Assembly: GCA_023413015.1 (NCBI GenBank)
Contig: JAEZQR010000211.1
Coordinates: forward strand, 1-21,034
DNA from: Pseudomonadota bacterium
GTDB lineage: Bacteria > Pseudomonadota > Alphaproteobacteria > Sphingomonadales > Sphingomonadaceae
Reading direction: 5' to 3'
DNA length: 21,034 nucleotides
Shown piece by piece: positions 1 to 7,590 of the stretch; position 1 is the stretch's first letter; each line of letters opens with the position of its first letter. The notes below the pieces were generated by a model. That model was not told the DNA's origin. It searched no databases and saw only the letters and a program-made list of their open reading frames with translations. Made by a program: the position numbers and the translations under genes.

Positions 1-131
1 AGCCGTGTCAGGTTGCGCAGGATGGCGAATTGGGTGGTGGTGAGGCCGGCGGGAGCGAGCGCCTCGTCGTAGATGCGCGTCAGCGCCCGCGAGGCGCGGC
101 GGACCTTCGAGCAAGCGCAGGCGGCCAACAT
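1..131 (-). CDS. MarR-family transcriptional regulator, N-terminal part (cut by window edge)
   Basis: Only the first 43 codons are inside the window; the gene runs off the left edge. The reading begins MLAACACSKVRRASRALTR and continues IYDEALAPAGLTTTQFAILR, which is the usual opening of MarR proteins: a dimerisation helix (residues about 8-22) followed by the 'L-a-p-x-G-L-T-x-x-Q-F-x-i-L' segment leading to the winged helix. MarR proteins are dimeric DNA-binding repressors that often respond to phenolic or oxidising ligands; the ligand cannot be told here. The ATG at 131 is the best start seen, but no strong Shine-Dalgarno sequence precedes it. It lies 43 bp downstream of kup on the same strand, and a near-palindrome sits just upstream (136-149), suggesting its own promoter and autoregulation. 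Family assignment is firm; target genes are unknown. Confidence 0.8.
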   Translation of the reverse strand, partial: MLAACACSKVRRASRALTRIYDEALAPAGLTTTQFAILRNLTR

Positions 132-135
132 GAAG

Positions 136-149
136 CGTGTATATGCACG
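136..149. promoter_or_regulatory. Near-palindrome upstream of the MarR gene, candidate operator
   Basis: The 14 bases read CGTG-TATATG-CACG and match their reverse complement at 12 of 14 positions. They lie 5 bp upstream of the MarR start codon, between kup and the regulator. MarR proteins commonly bind such short AT-centred palindromes in their own promoters. The link to this protein is inferred from position only. Confidence 0.4.
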
Positions 150-174
150 ATTATGCCGGCCTGTCCATCCGGCG

Positions 175-2106
175 CTAGATCTCGACTTGGCTGCCTAGCT
201 CAACGACGCGATTGGTAGGGAGCTTGAAGAATTCCATCGCGGTTTCGGCGTTGCGCAGCATCCAGGCGAACAGCTTCTCGCGCCAGATCGCCATGCCGGG
301 CCGGTCGGACGCGATCAGCGTCTGGCGCGCGAGGAAGAAGCTGGTGTCCATCATCTTGAACTGCGGGCCGCAACGCTCGACCGACTTCAGCACCGCCGGG
401 ATATCGGTCTCCTGCATGAAGCCGTAGCGCACGACCATCCTCCAGAAGCCGTTGCCAAGGTCCAGGATCTCGATGCGGTCCTCGTCGTCGACGAAGGGAA
501 CCTCCTCGATCACTACCGTCAGGATGACGACGCGCTCGTGGAGCACCTTGTTGTGCTTCATGTTGTGAAGGAGCGCGTGCGGCACGCCCTCCGGCGTCGA
601 GGTCATGAACACGGCAGTACCAGGGACGCGGGTGGCGCTTCCGGTCGCCGACTTGATGAACACCTCGATCGGCATCGCGCTCTCGCGCAGCCGCTGCATC
701 ATCAGCTGCCGGCCCTTCGCCCAGGTCGTGAGGAAGGTGAAGGCGATGATGCCGACGAGCAGCGGGAACCAACCGCCGGCGGGCACTTTCGTCAGGTTCG
801 CGGCGAAATAGGCGCCGTCGACGATGAAGAACACGACGAGCAGCGGGACCGCGATCCAAGGCTTCCAGTTCCACAGGCTGAACAGCACGACCGCGAGCAG
901 GCAGGTATCGATCAGCATCGCGCCCGTCACCGCAATGCCGTAGGCGGCGGCGAGGTTCGACGAGCTCTGGAAGGTGAGGACGAGCAGGATGACCATCGTC
1001 ATCAGCGCCCAGTTGATCACCGGGATGTAGATCTGCCCCGCCGTCGCAGCGCTGGTGTGCGCGATACGCAGGCGCGGGATGAAGCCGAGCTGGATCGCCT
1101 GCTGCGTCACCGAGAAGGCGCCCGAGATCACGGCCTGGCTGGCGATGACCGTCGCCATCGTCGCGAGGATCACGAGCGGCAGGCGGAACATGTCCGGTGC
1201 CAGATAGAAGAACGGGTTCTTGATGACCGTGGCCGCCGTCTCCGCGTCCAGCGATATGATCATCGCGCCTTGCCCGAGATAGTTGAGCATCAGCGCCGGC
1301 AGCACGAAGGCGAGCCACGACACCCGGATCGGGTTGCGCCCGAAATGGCCCATATCGGCGTAGAGAGCCTCGGCCCCCGTCACCGCCAGAACCACCGAGC
1401 CGAGCGCGAGAAAGGCCAGCCACTGGTCGGTGAGGAAGAACTGGAAGGCCCAATAGGGGTTGAGTGCCAGCAGCACCTCGGGCGAGTGGACGATATTGCT
1501 CACCCCGAGCACGGCGAGCGTCGCGAAATAGACCAGCATGATCGGCCCGAACAGCGCGCCGACATGTGCGGTGCCGCGCGACTGGATCATGAACAGGCCG
1601 ATCAGGATGACGATCGCGATCGGCAGCACGAGCGGCGCGAAGCGCGGCTCCACGACCGTCAGGCCCTCGACCGCCGAAAGGACCGAGATTGCCGGCGTGA
1701 TCATCGAGTCGCCGTAGAACAGCGCCGTGGCGAAGACGCCGAGCAGCACGATGCCGGACGTCCAGCGTACGCCCTGCGTCTTGCGCGAGATCAGCGCGAG
1801 CAGCGCGAGGCTTCCGCCCTCCCCCCGGTTGTCGGCACGCATGATGATGCCGACATATTTCACCGTCACCACCAGCATCATCGACCAGAAGATGAGGCTG
1901 AGCACGCCGAAGACGTGCAGCCGGTCGAGCGTCAGCGGATGATGGCCGGCAAAGGTCTCGCGGAAAGCGTAGAGCGGCGAGGTGCCGATGTCGCCGAACA
2001 CGACGCCGATCGCGCCCACCGAAAGCTTCAGCAGCCCCGACGGGTGATGCCCGGGAGCGGAATGCCGAACGTCAGGTAGGGCGGCCGGAGGCGTGAGATT
2101 GTTCAT
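175..2106 (-). CDS. kup: Potassium uptake protein Kup (HAK/KUP/KT family)
   Basis: A 643-residue membrane protein that matches bacterial Kup/TrkD transporters in length and layout. Kup brings K+ into the cell together with protons, mainly when potassium is scarce or pH is low. The N-terminal segment GAIGVVFGDIGTSPLYAF (about residues 31-48) is the family signature. It is followed by a run of about twelve hydrophobic segments to about residue 470, then a soluble C-terminal domain of about 170 residues, as is usual. Other family-like stretches are GGSLALLALI (about 97-106) and GDSMITPAISVLSAVEGL (about 132-149). The ATG at 2106 is the first good start; the leader has no clear Shine-Dalgarno sequence. 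The gene lies between the MarR gene and the Lrp gene, all on the minus strand, with 131 bp upstream in which only weak promoter-like sequence is visible. No frame damage is seen. Confidence 0.96.
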   Translation of the reverse strand: MNNLTPPAALPDVRHSAPGHHPSGLLKLSVGAIGVVFGDIGTSPLYAFRETFAGHHPLTLDRLHVFGVLSLIFWSMMLVVTVKYVGIIMRADNRGEGGSLALLALISRKTQGVRWTSGIVLLGVFATALFYGDSMITPAISVLSAVEGLTVVEPRFAPLVLPIAIVILIGLFMIQSRGTAHVGALFGPIMLVYFATLAVLGVSNIVHSPEVLLALNPYWAFQFFLTDQWLAFLALGSVVLAVTGAEALYADMGHFGRNPIRVSWLAFVLPALMLNYLGQGAMIISLDAETAATVIKNPFFYLAPDMFRLPLVILATMATVIASQAVISGAFSVTQQAIQLGFIPRLRIAHTSAATAGQIYIPVINWALMTMVILLVLTFQSSSNLAAAYGIAVTGAMLIDTCLLAVVLFSLWNWKPWIAVPLLVVFFIVDGAYFAANLTKVPAGGWFPLLVGIIAFTFLTTWAKGRQLMMQRLRESAMPIEVFIKSATGSATRVPGTAVFMTSTPEGVPHALLHNMKHNKVLHERVVILTVVIEEVPFVDDEDRIEILDLGNGFWRMVVRYGFMQETDIPAVLKSVERCGPQFKMMDTSFFLARQTLIASDRPGMAIWREKLFAWMLRNAETAMEFFKLPTNRVVELGSQVEI

Positions 2107-2237
2107 AGCTGCTGTGCTGCTGCATGGAGGCCGGCTGGAACGCTGAACGGGCGTCGCGCGAATAAGTGCCTTTTCGTCCCCGGAATGGGGTGGCGCGCCC
2201 TAGCATAGGCCATCTGCCGCCGCAACACGGCGTGCGA

Positions 2238-2678
2238 TCAGGCGGGTTCCACCACCGAGCGGATGCTGAACTGCGTCACCAGACGCCGGACCCCCGGCAG
2301 CGCGGCAAGCACGTCGCGGTGGACGCGTTCGTAGGAGTCGCTGTCCCGGATCAGCACCTTGAGAAGATAGTCCGACTCGCCGCTCATCAGATGGCATTCG
2401 GCGACCTGGGGGCAGCGAGCCACCGCCGCTTCGAACTGGGCAAGCGTGTCGCGGCGCTGGTCGTCGAGCGTGACCTGCACGAACACGGTCGACGGATTGC
2501 CGAGCGCCGCACGCGACAGCACGGCCCGGTAGCCCTGGATCAGCCCCGCCTCCTCGAGCTGCTTGATCCGGCGGTGTGCCGCGGATGGCGACAAGCCGAC
2601 CTGATCGGCGACCTGCGCGCCGGTCAGGCCGGCGTTGCGGCTGAGCTGTGCCAGAATGGCTTCATCAACGGCATCCAA
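2238..2678 (-). CDS. Lrp/AsnC-family transcriptional regulator, likely activator of ald
   Basis: A 146-residue protein of the feast/famine (Lrp/AsnC) family. Residues 4-60 form the helix-turn-helix: DEAILAQLSRNAGLTGAQVA, then VGLSPSAAHRRIKQLEEAGLI with the recognition helix around SPSAAHRRI. Residues 65-146 form the RAM ligand-binding and oligomerisation domain, including GESDYLLKVLIRDSDSYE. The start is an unusual TTG at 2678: an in-frame TAG lies only a few codons upstream and no ATG or GTG lies between, and the first residues (xDAVDEAIL) sit where family members normally begin. The gene is divergent from alanine dehydrogenase. In mycobacteria and rhizobia an Lrp-type regulator (AldR/AldB-like) in this position controls ald in response to alanine. 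That role here is inferred from the arrangement. Confidence 0.92.
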   Translation of the reverse strand: MDAVDEAILAQLSRNAGLTGAQVADQVGLSPSAAHRRIKQLEEAGLIQGYRAVLSRAALGNPSTVFVQVTLDDQRRDTLAQFEAAVARCPQVAECHLMSGESDYLLKVLIRDSDSYERVHRDVLAALPGVRRLVTQFSIRSVVEPA

Positions 2679-2810
2679 GATAATTTCCCGCCAACCAGCC
2701 TAAACCTCGGGATAATATTGCGCCAATTGCACGACATGATCCATAGATTTCGAAGATTTCCCATAGAAATTCCACTAGATGGGCGGAATAACAAGGCTCG
2801 GGAGATCATC
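2679..2810. promoter_or_regulatory. Divergent lrp-ald control region with phased repeats
   Basis: This 132-bp gap is clearly more AT-rich than its flanks. CCATAGA occurs at 2741 and again at 2761, exactly 20 bp apart, so both copies face nearly the same side of the helix. ATTTC-CCATA-GAAAT (2756-2770) is a perfect 5+5 inverted repeat of the size bound by Lrp-type dimers. The palindrome TTCGAA lies at 2749-2754. GGGAG at 2800-2804, six bases before the ald ATG, is a good ribosome binding site. Binding by the adjacent Lrp protein is inferred. Confidence 0.6.
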
Positions 2811-3914
2811 ATGCGCGTCGGCGTTCCGAAGGAAATCAAGGTTCACGAATATCGTGTCGGCCTCACCCCGCCGGCGGTCGCGGAACTGACCGCGCAAGGC
2901 CATGAGGTGATCGTCGAGACCAATGCCGGCAGCGGCATCGACTTCACCGACCAGGACTATATCGACGCCGGCGCGCGCATCGTCGCCACCGCCAAGGAGG
3001 TGTTCGACGCAGCCGAGATGATCGTGAAGGTGAAGGAGCCGCAGCTCCACGAGTGCGCGATGCTGCGCCCCGACCATGTGCTGTTCACCTATCTCCACCT
3101 CGCCGCCGACAAGCCACAGGCCGAAGCGCTGATGAAGTCGGGCGCGACCTGCATTGCCTACGAGACCGTCACCGACTCGCGCGGCGGCCTGCCGCTGCTG
3201 CGGCCGATGTCCGAGGTCGCCGGCCGCATGTCGGTGCAGGTCGGGGCGCACTATCTCGAGAAGGAGCAGGGCGGCCGCGGCATCCTGCTCGGTGGCGTGC
3301 CGGGCGTGGCGCCGGGGCGCGTCGCCATTCTCGGCGGTGGCGTGTCGGGCGTGAACGCCGCGCAGATGGCGATCGGCATGCGCGCCGACGTCACCATCTA
3401 CGACATCTCGACCGCGCGTCTGGCCGAGCTCGACCAGATGTTCGAGGGGCGGGTGAAGACCGCCTTCTCGTCGAAGGCAGCGATCGCGGCGGCCGTGTCG
3501 CGCGCCCACCTCGTGATCGGCGCGGTGCTGCTCCCGGGTGCGGCGGCGCCGAAGCTCGTGACGCGCGACATGCTCAAGACGATGAAGCGCGGTTCGGTGC
3601 TCGTCGACATCGCGATCGACCAGGGCGGCTGCTTTGAGACGTCCCACGCCACGACGCATCAGGATCCGGTCTACGAAGTCGATGGCGTTATTCACTATTG
3701 CGTCGCTAACATGCCGGGCGCGGTGGCCCGCACCTCGACCTTCGCGCTCAACAACGCGACGCTGCCGTTCGTGCTGAAGCTCGCCAACCAGGGCGCGGCG
3801 GCCGCGATGAAGGCCGATCCGCACCTCGCCGCCGGCCTCAACGTCGCGGGCGGCTACATCACCTACAAGGCGGTCGCCGACGACCTCGACCTGCCGTTCC
3901 GCGCCGCGGCCTGA
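2811..3914 (+). CDS. ald: Alanine dehydrogenase
   Basis: A 367-residue NAD-dependent L-alanine dehydrogenase, which converts L-alanine to pyruvate and ammonia reversibly in the cytoplasm. The start at 2811 gives MRVGVPKEIKVHEYRVGLTP, the standard N-terminus, with a GGGAG ribosome binding site six bases upstream; the same frame is open further upstream to 2166, but that stretch is antisense to the Lrp gene and is not coding. Substrate residues expected in the family are present: Arg15, Lys75, catalytic His96 (TYLHLA) and Asp270 (DIAIDQGG). The Rossmann motif GGGVSG is at 175-180, with Asp198 ending the second strand (TIYD). Length fits the usual about 370 residues. Divergent from the Lrp gene, which probably regulates it so that alanine can serve as carbon and nitrogen source. 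A strong hairpin follows the stop. Confidence 0.97.
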   Translation: MRVGVPKEIKVHEYRVGLTPPAVAELTAQGHEVIVETNAGSGIDFTDQDYIDAGARIVATAKEVFDAAEMIVKVKEPQLHECAMLRPDHVLFTYLHLAADKPQAEALMKSGATCIAYETVTDSRGGLPLLRPMSEVAGRMSVQVGAHYLEKEQGGRGILLGGVPGVAPGRVAILGGGVSGVNAAQMAIGMRADVTIYDISTARLAELDQMFEGRVKTAFSSKAAIAAAVSRAHLVIGAVLLPGAAAPKLVTRDMLKTMKRGSVLVDIAIDQGGCFETSHATTHQDPVYEVDGVIHYCVANMPGAVARTSTFALNNATLPFVLKLANQGAAAAMKADPHLAAGLNVAGGYITYKAVADDLDLPFRAAA

Positions 3915-3920
3915 TGTGCA

Positions 3921-3951
3921 CGGCAAGCCGGCGCGCAACGCCGGCTTGCCG
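3921..3951 (+). terminator. Strong hairpin after ald, probable terminator
   Basis: A perfect 13-bp inverted repeat (CGGCAAGCCGGCG and its complement) around the loop CGCAA begins six bases after the ald stop. No run of T follows, as is common for terminators in GC-rich alphaproteobacteria, so it may instead protect the 3' end. It separates ald from purS. Confidence 0.65.
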
Positions 3952-4013
3952 CCGCCCGGCGACAAGGCCATAAGGCGCGCGACCCGCGAACCCCCGAAGA
4001 GGCGCGAACCCGC

Positions 4014-4244
4014 ATGAAGGCCAAAGTCTACGTCACCCTCAAGAACGGCGTCCTCGACCCGCAGGGCAAGGCGATCCACCACGCGCTCGAGGCGCTCGGC
4101 TTCTCTGGCGTCAACGACGTGCGCCAGGGCAAGTATATCGAGCTCGACCTTGCGGACGGCACCACGACCTCCGACATCGAGGACATGTGCCGCAAGCTGC
4201 TGGCCAATACCGTCATCGAGAACTTCCGCGTCGAGACCGTCTGA
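4014..4244 (+). CDS. purS: Phosphoribosylformylglycinamidine synthase subunit PurS
   Basis: A 76-residue protein matching PurS in length and sequence: MKAKVYVTLKNGVLDPQGKA at the start, then GVNDVRQGKYIEL in the middle. PurS is the small scaffold that joins PurQ (glutaminase) to PurL (synthase) in the three-part FGAM synthase of purine synthesis, step 4. The ATG at 4014 fits the family N-terminus; a GAGG lies about 12 bases upstream, further away than ideal. Its stop overlaps the purQ start by one base (TGATG), so the two are translationally coupled. purL is not next door but 6.7 kb away. Confidence 0.96.
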   Translation: MKAKVYVTLKNGVLDPQGKAIHHALEALGFSGVNDVRQGKYIELDLADGTTTSDIEDMCRKLLANTVIENFRVETV

Positions 4245-4906
4245 TGAAAACCGCCGTCATCGTCTTCCCCGGTTCCAACTGCGACCGCGACATGGCGGTG
4301 GCGCTGCGCGAGGTCACCGGCAAGGAGCCGGTGATGATCTGGCACGGCGAGAGCACGCTTCCCGACGTCGACCTCGTCGCAGTGCCCGGCGGCTTCTCCT
4401 ACGGCGACTATCTGCGCTCGGGCGCGATGGCCGCGCGCTCGCCGATCATGCGCGATATCGTCGAGAAGGCGAACCAGGGGCTTCCGGTCCTCGGCGTGTG
4501 CAACGGCTTCCAGATCCTCACCGAGACGGGCCTGCTGCCCGGCGCGCTGATGCGCAACGCCAACCTGAGCTTCGTGTGCCGCGACGTCGATCTGACGGTC
4601 GAGAACGCGCAGACGATGTTCAGCAGCCGCTACGATCAGGGCAGCACCATCCGCATCCCCGTCGCACACCATGACGGCAATTATTTCGCCGATGACGAGA
4701 CGCTCGACCGGCTGGAAGGCGAAGGCCGCGTGGTCTTCCGCTACGCCTGCGCGGTGAACGGCAGCCAGCGCAACATCGCCGGCATCGTCAACGACGCCGG
4801 CAACGTGCTTGGCATGATGCCGCACCCCGAACGCCTGATTCAGGCCGAGCAGGGCGGCACCGACGGCCGCCGCCTGTTCGAAGGACTGGTCGAAGCGCTC
4901 GGCTGA
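4244..4906 (+). CDS. purQ: Phosphoribosylformylglycinamidine synthase subunit PurQ (glutaminase)
   Basis: A 220-residue class I glutamine amidotransferase that releases ammonia from glutamine for PurL. The start MKTAVIVFPGSNCDRDMAVA is typical of PurQ. The oxyanion-hole region GGFSYGDYLR is at 49-58, the nucleophile Cys86 is in VLGVCNGFQIL, and the catalytic pair His194 and Glu196 is in MMPHPERL. ATG at 4244 shares its first base with the purS stop codon. The same frame extends upstream, but that part lies within purS in another frame and is rejected. It ends 19 bp before the stop of the convergent OYE gene; a small hairpin fills that gap. Confidence 0.97.
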   Translation: MKTAVIVFPGSNCDRDMAVALREVTGKEPVMIWHGESTLPDVDLVAVPGGFSYGDYLRSGAMAARSPIMRDIVEKANQGLPVLGVCNGFQILTETGLLPGALMRNANLSFVCRDVDLTVENAQTMFSSRYDQGSTIRIPVAHHDGNYFADDETLDRLEGEGRVVFRYACAVNGSQRNIAGIVNDAGNVLGMMPHPERLIQAEQGGTDGRRLFEGLVEALG

Positions 4907-4910
4907 GCCG

Positions 4911-4925
4911 TCCTCCCTCCGAGGA
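4911..4925. terminator. Small hairpin between convergent purQ and OYE genes
   Basis: TCCTC-CCTCC-GAGGA forms a 5-bp stem in the 19-bp gap between two facing stop codons, and CGGCTGAGCCG at 4900-4910 is a second short palindrome over the purQ stop. Neither has a T run. A bidirectional terminator role is plausible but weakly supported. Confidence 0.3.
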
Positions 4926-6029
4926 TTACTGCCCGAAGTCGAACAGGTCGCGGTATTGCCGCGGCTGCGAGCGCAGATATTGGTCGGGTGCCTTCACGCG
5001 CGCGCCGAAATGCGCGGCCGCGTGCCACGGCCAGCGCGGGTTGTAGAGGATCGCGCGGGCGAGCGCGACGAAATCAGCATCGCCGGTCCCGACGATCGCC
5101 TCCGCCTGCTCGAATTCGGTGATCTGCCCGACCGCGATGACCGGCATGCGGGTCACCGCCCGGACCGCGCGGGCGAGCGGCACCTGATAGCTGGGCCCGA
5201 CCGGGATGCGTTGCGCGGGATCGAGGCCGCCGCTGGAGATGTGGATCGCCGCGCATCCCTTCGCCTCGAGCGCCTGCGCGAAGGCGACCGTCTGCGCGAT
5301 ATCCCAGCCGCCCTCCACCCAGTCCGTGCCGGAGACGCGCACAGTGACGGGCTTGTCGGCGGGGAAGACGGCACGCACGGCGTCGTAAACCTCGAGCGGG
5401 AAGCGCATGCGGTTTTCGAGGCTGCCGCCATATTCGTCATCGCGGCGGTTCGACAGTGGTGACAGGAACTCGTGCAGCAGATAGCCGTGCGCGGCGTGGA
5501 GCTGGACGGCGTCGAGTCCCAGCCGCGCCGCACGCCGCGCCGCCTCGACGAAGGCGTCGCGCACGCGGACGAGCCCGTCGCGATCGAGCGCGACTGGCGG
5601 ATGTTCTTTGGCGTCGTAGGGCACTGCCGAGGGCGCCTCGGTCTGCCAGCCGTTCGTATGGTCCGGCGCGATCTGCGCGCCACCCTTCCACGGCAGGTCG
5701 GTCGATGCCTTGCGACCGGCGTGCGCGAGCTGGATCGCGATCGGCATGTCCGACCAGCGCCGGACGCCCTCCAGTACGCGGGCCATCGCCGCCTCGGTCC
5801 TGTCGTCCCACAGGCCGACATCGGCATAGGTGATGCGCCCTTCGGGCACGACGGCGGTCGCCTCGATGGTGAGGAGCGCCGCGCCCGACAGCGCCAGTTG
5901 CCCCAGATGGATGAGGTGCCAGTCGGTCATGCAGCCGTCGACCGCCGAATATTGGCACATCGGCGCGATTATGATGCGGTTGGCAAGTTCGATGCCGCCG
6001 ACGCGGAAGGGCGTGAACAGCGCGCTCAT
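4926..6029 (-). CDS. NADH:flavin oxidoreductase, Old Yellow Enzyme family (YqjM/NamA-like)
   Basis: A 367-residue FMN-dependent ene-reductase. Starting at the ATG at 6029 it reads MSALFTPFRVGGIELANRII. Hallmarks of the YqjM-like class are present: Cys25 and Tyr27 in APMCQYSAVDG, the substrate-binding pair His178 and His181 in QLHAAHGYLLHEFLSPLSN, and the downstream RRDDEYGGSLENR segment. Members use NAD(P)H to reduce C=C bonds of unsaturated aldehydes, ketones, maleimides or nitro compounds; the physiological substrate is not known. The frame is open upstream to 6206, but that extension has no similarity and overlaps a remnant of another gene. The start codon overlaps the stop of that remnant (ATGA), so translation may be coupled to it. 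The gene is last in a minus-strand series beginning with yhhQ. Confidence 0.93.
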   Translation of the reverse strand: MSALFTPFRVGGIELANRIIIAPMCQYSAVDGCMTDWHLIHLGQLALSGAALLTIEATAVVPEGRITYADVGLWDDRTEAAMARVLEGVRRWSDMPIAIQLAHAGRKASTDLPWKGGAQIAPDHTNGWQTEAPSAVPYDAKEHPPVALDRDGLVRVRDAFVEAARRAARLGLDAVQLHAAHGYLLHEFLSPLSNRRDDEYGGSLENRMRFPLEVYDAVRAVFPADKPVTVRVSGTDWVEGGWDIAQTVAFAQALEAKGCAAIHISSGGLDPAQRIPVGPSYQVPLARAVRAVTRMPVIAVGQITEFEQAEAIVGTGDADFVALARAILYNPRWPWHAAAHFGARVKAPDQYLRSQPRQYRDLFDFGQ

Positions 6030-6121
6030 GCCGGCTCCTCGGCCCAGAGGCCGGTCGCGTGGCCGGTGTCGCCCATCCGGGCGTGCGACGTCGTCACGAT
6101 GAGAATGCGTGGGGCTGCCAT
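6026..6121 (-). pseudogene. Truncated DJ-1/PfpI (ThiJ) family gene, N-terminal 31 codons
   Basis: ATG at 6121 is preceded by GGAG at a good distance and opens MAAPRILIVTTSHARMGDTG, then HATGLWAEEPA and a TGA. This matches the first about 30 residues of DJ-1/PfpI-type proteins (pattern 'kILIVlTSH..lGdTG..TGfWlEE.a.PY'), which are normally about 220 residues or more. The remaining domain, including the nucleophile-elbow cysteine, is absent: the sequence passes straight into the OYE gene, whose ATG overlaps the TGA. The simplest reading is an internal deletion that fused the promoter-proximal stump to the OYE start. The stump may still be translated and serve as a leader that couples translation to the OYE. 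The family match is from memory of the motif, not from a search. Confidence 0.7.
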
Positions 6122-6218
6122 GGCCGGATCTCCGAAAGAGAAACGATAAGGCTTTGGCCTCTCCTCGGTTCCCGCACCGGCGAAGCCGCGGTCTGATCGG
6201 GAGCACGTGTTGGCTCGG

Positions 6219-7517
6219 CTAGACCCGCACCGGCACGGCGGCCCGCCCTTCATCCCCGAAGACGCGTCGGTAGCGGGCAATCATCTGTGGGTCGCCGCTC
6301 GCCTTCGCGGGATTGTCCGAGAGCTTGACCGCCGGATGGCCGTTCGCGCTCGTCACCTTGCAGACGAGCGAGATGGGGTCGAGCGCGTGCCCGCCTTCGG
6401 GATCACAGCCGCGGAAGTCGTTCGTCAGATTGGTGCCCCAGCCGTAGCTGAGGCGGACGCGGCCGTGGAAGTGGCGGTGCGTCGCCTCGATGCTGTCCAC
6501 GTCCATGCCGTCCGAGAAGATCAGCAGTTTCTCGCGCGGGTTACGTCCGTGCGCCTGCCACCAGGCGATGATCTGCTCCCCGGCTTCGACCGGCGGCAGG
6601 CTGTCAGGGCGGAAGCCGGTCCAGTCGGCCAGCCAGTCGGGCGCGTTGCGCAGGAACGCGGTCGTGCCGAACGCATCGGGAAGCGCGACGAGCAGGTTGC
6701 CGCCGTAGAGCGAGCGCCAAGCCTCGAGCACGCGATAGGGGGCGCCGGCGAGCGCCGCGTCGCTGTCGCTGAGCGCGGCCTCGACCATCGGCAACTCGTG
6801 CCCGTTGGTACCGATCGCCTCGAGGTCCAGCTCCATCGCCATGAGTATGTTCGACGTGCCGATGAAGGCGGTGCCGAGCCCTTCCTTCAGCGCCTCCAGG
6901 CACCAGCGCTGCCACAGGAAGCCGTGCCGGCGGCGCGTGCCGAAGTCCGAGACCGCCAGATCGGGAAGCGCGCGCAGCCGCTCGACCTTATCCCACAGCT
7001 TCGCCTTGGCGCGCGCATAGAGCACGTCGAGCGCGAAGCGCCCCCGGCCACGCAGCACCGCGCGCGAGCGAAGCTCGTTGACAATCGCCAGCGCCGGAAT
7101 TTCCCACATCGTCGTGTGCGTCCACGGGCCGGCGAAGCGCAGCTCATACTGGCCGTCGCGCTTCGCGAGTTCATATTCCGGCAGGCGGAAGCCGCGCAGC
7201 CACTCGATGAACTCGGGCGCGAACATGCGGGCTCGGCCGTAGAAGCTGTTGCCGGCCAACCAGATCAGCTCGCGGTTGGTGAAGGCGAGCGTGCGCGCAT
7301 GATCGAGCTGGGCGCGCAGCTCGCCCTCGTCGACCTCGTCGGCGATTCGCACCGTGCGTGTGCGGTTGATCAGCGAGAAGGTGACCTCGACGTCGCCGTA
7401 CAGGCGCCAGATCATCTGGAGCATCAGCAGCTTGTAGAAATCGGTGTCGAGCAGGCTGCGGATGATCGGGTCGAGCCGCCAGCTATGGTTGTAGACGCGC
7501 GTCGCGATGTCGTTCAC
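6219..7517 (-). CDS. pncB: Nicotinate phosphoribosyltransferase
   Basis: A 432-residue cytoplasmic enzyme of NAD salvage that makes nicotinate mononucleotide from nicotinate and PRPP with ATP hydrolysis. Visible family blocks are LLDTDFYKLLMLQMIW (about 23-38), SDFGTRRRHGFLWQR (about 190-204), the motif IGTNGHELPM with the His (240) that is phosphorylated in this family, and the C-terminal SDGMDVDSIEATHRHF and YGWGTNLTNDF. A GTG at 7517 is preferred as start because GAGGAG lies five bases before it; the adjacent in-frame TTG at 7520 would be only two bases from that site. It lies 73 bp downstream of the small membrane gene on the same strand and 97 bp upstream of the DJ-1/PfpI stump, so it may be cotranscribed with both. 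Confidence 0.95.
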   Translation of the reverse strand: MNDIATRVYNHSWRLDPIIRSLLDTDFYKLLMLQMIWRLYGDVEVTFSLINRTRTVRIADEVDEGELRAQLDHARTLAFTNRELIWLAGNSFYGRARMFAPEFIEWLRGFRLPEYELAKRDGQYELRFAGPWTHTTMWEIPALAIVNELRSRAVLRGRGRFALDVLYARAKAKLWDKVERLRALPDLAVSDFGTRRRHGFLWQRWCLEALKEGLGTAFIGTSNILMAMELDLEAIGTNGHELPMVEAALSDSDAALAGAPYRVLEAWRSLYGGNLLVALPDAFGTTAFLRNAPDWLADWTGFRPDSLPPVEAGEQIIAWWQAHGRNPREKLLIFSDGMDVDSIEATHRHFHGRVRLSYGWGTNLTNDFRGCDPEGGHALDPISLVCKVTSANGHPAVKLSDNPAKASGDPQMIARYRRVFGDEGRAAVPVRV

Positions 7518-7590
7518 CAAGACTCCTCAGGCACAGGCAAGCTGTCCGGATAAAGCACGGCCGGGGCAATCGATGCATGGACGCCCGAGG

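Noticed and set aside
200..1453. 417-codon minus-strand frame inside kup
   Set aside because: Same strand but shifted frame relative to kup; low-complexity Arg/Ala/Asp composition and no family pattern.
538..2079. 513-codon open frame on the plus strand across kup
   Set aside because: It is the antisense shadow of kup; composition is dominated by His, Arg, Asp and Gln runs typical of GC-rich antisense frames, with no recognisable domain.
2166..2810. N-terminal extension of the ald frame
   Set aside because: The frame is open but runs antisense through the Lrp gene; the true start at 2811 has a ribosome site and the standard family N-terminus.
6030..6206. 59-codon N-terminal extension of the OYE gene
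   Set aside because: The OYE family N-terminus starts at MSALF (6029), and this stretch codes for the DJ-1/PfpI stump in another frame.
6207..7553. 448-codon plus-strand frame across pncB
   Set aside because: Antisense shadow of a clearly recognised enzyme gene; no domain seen.
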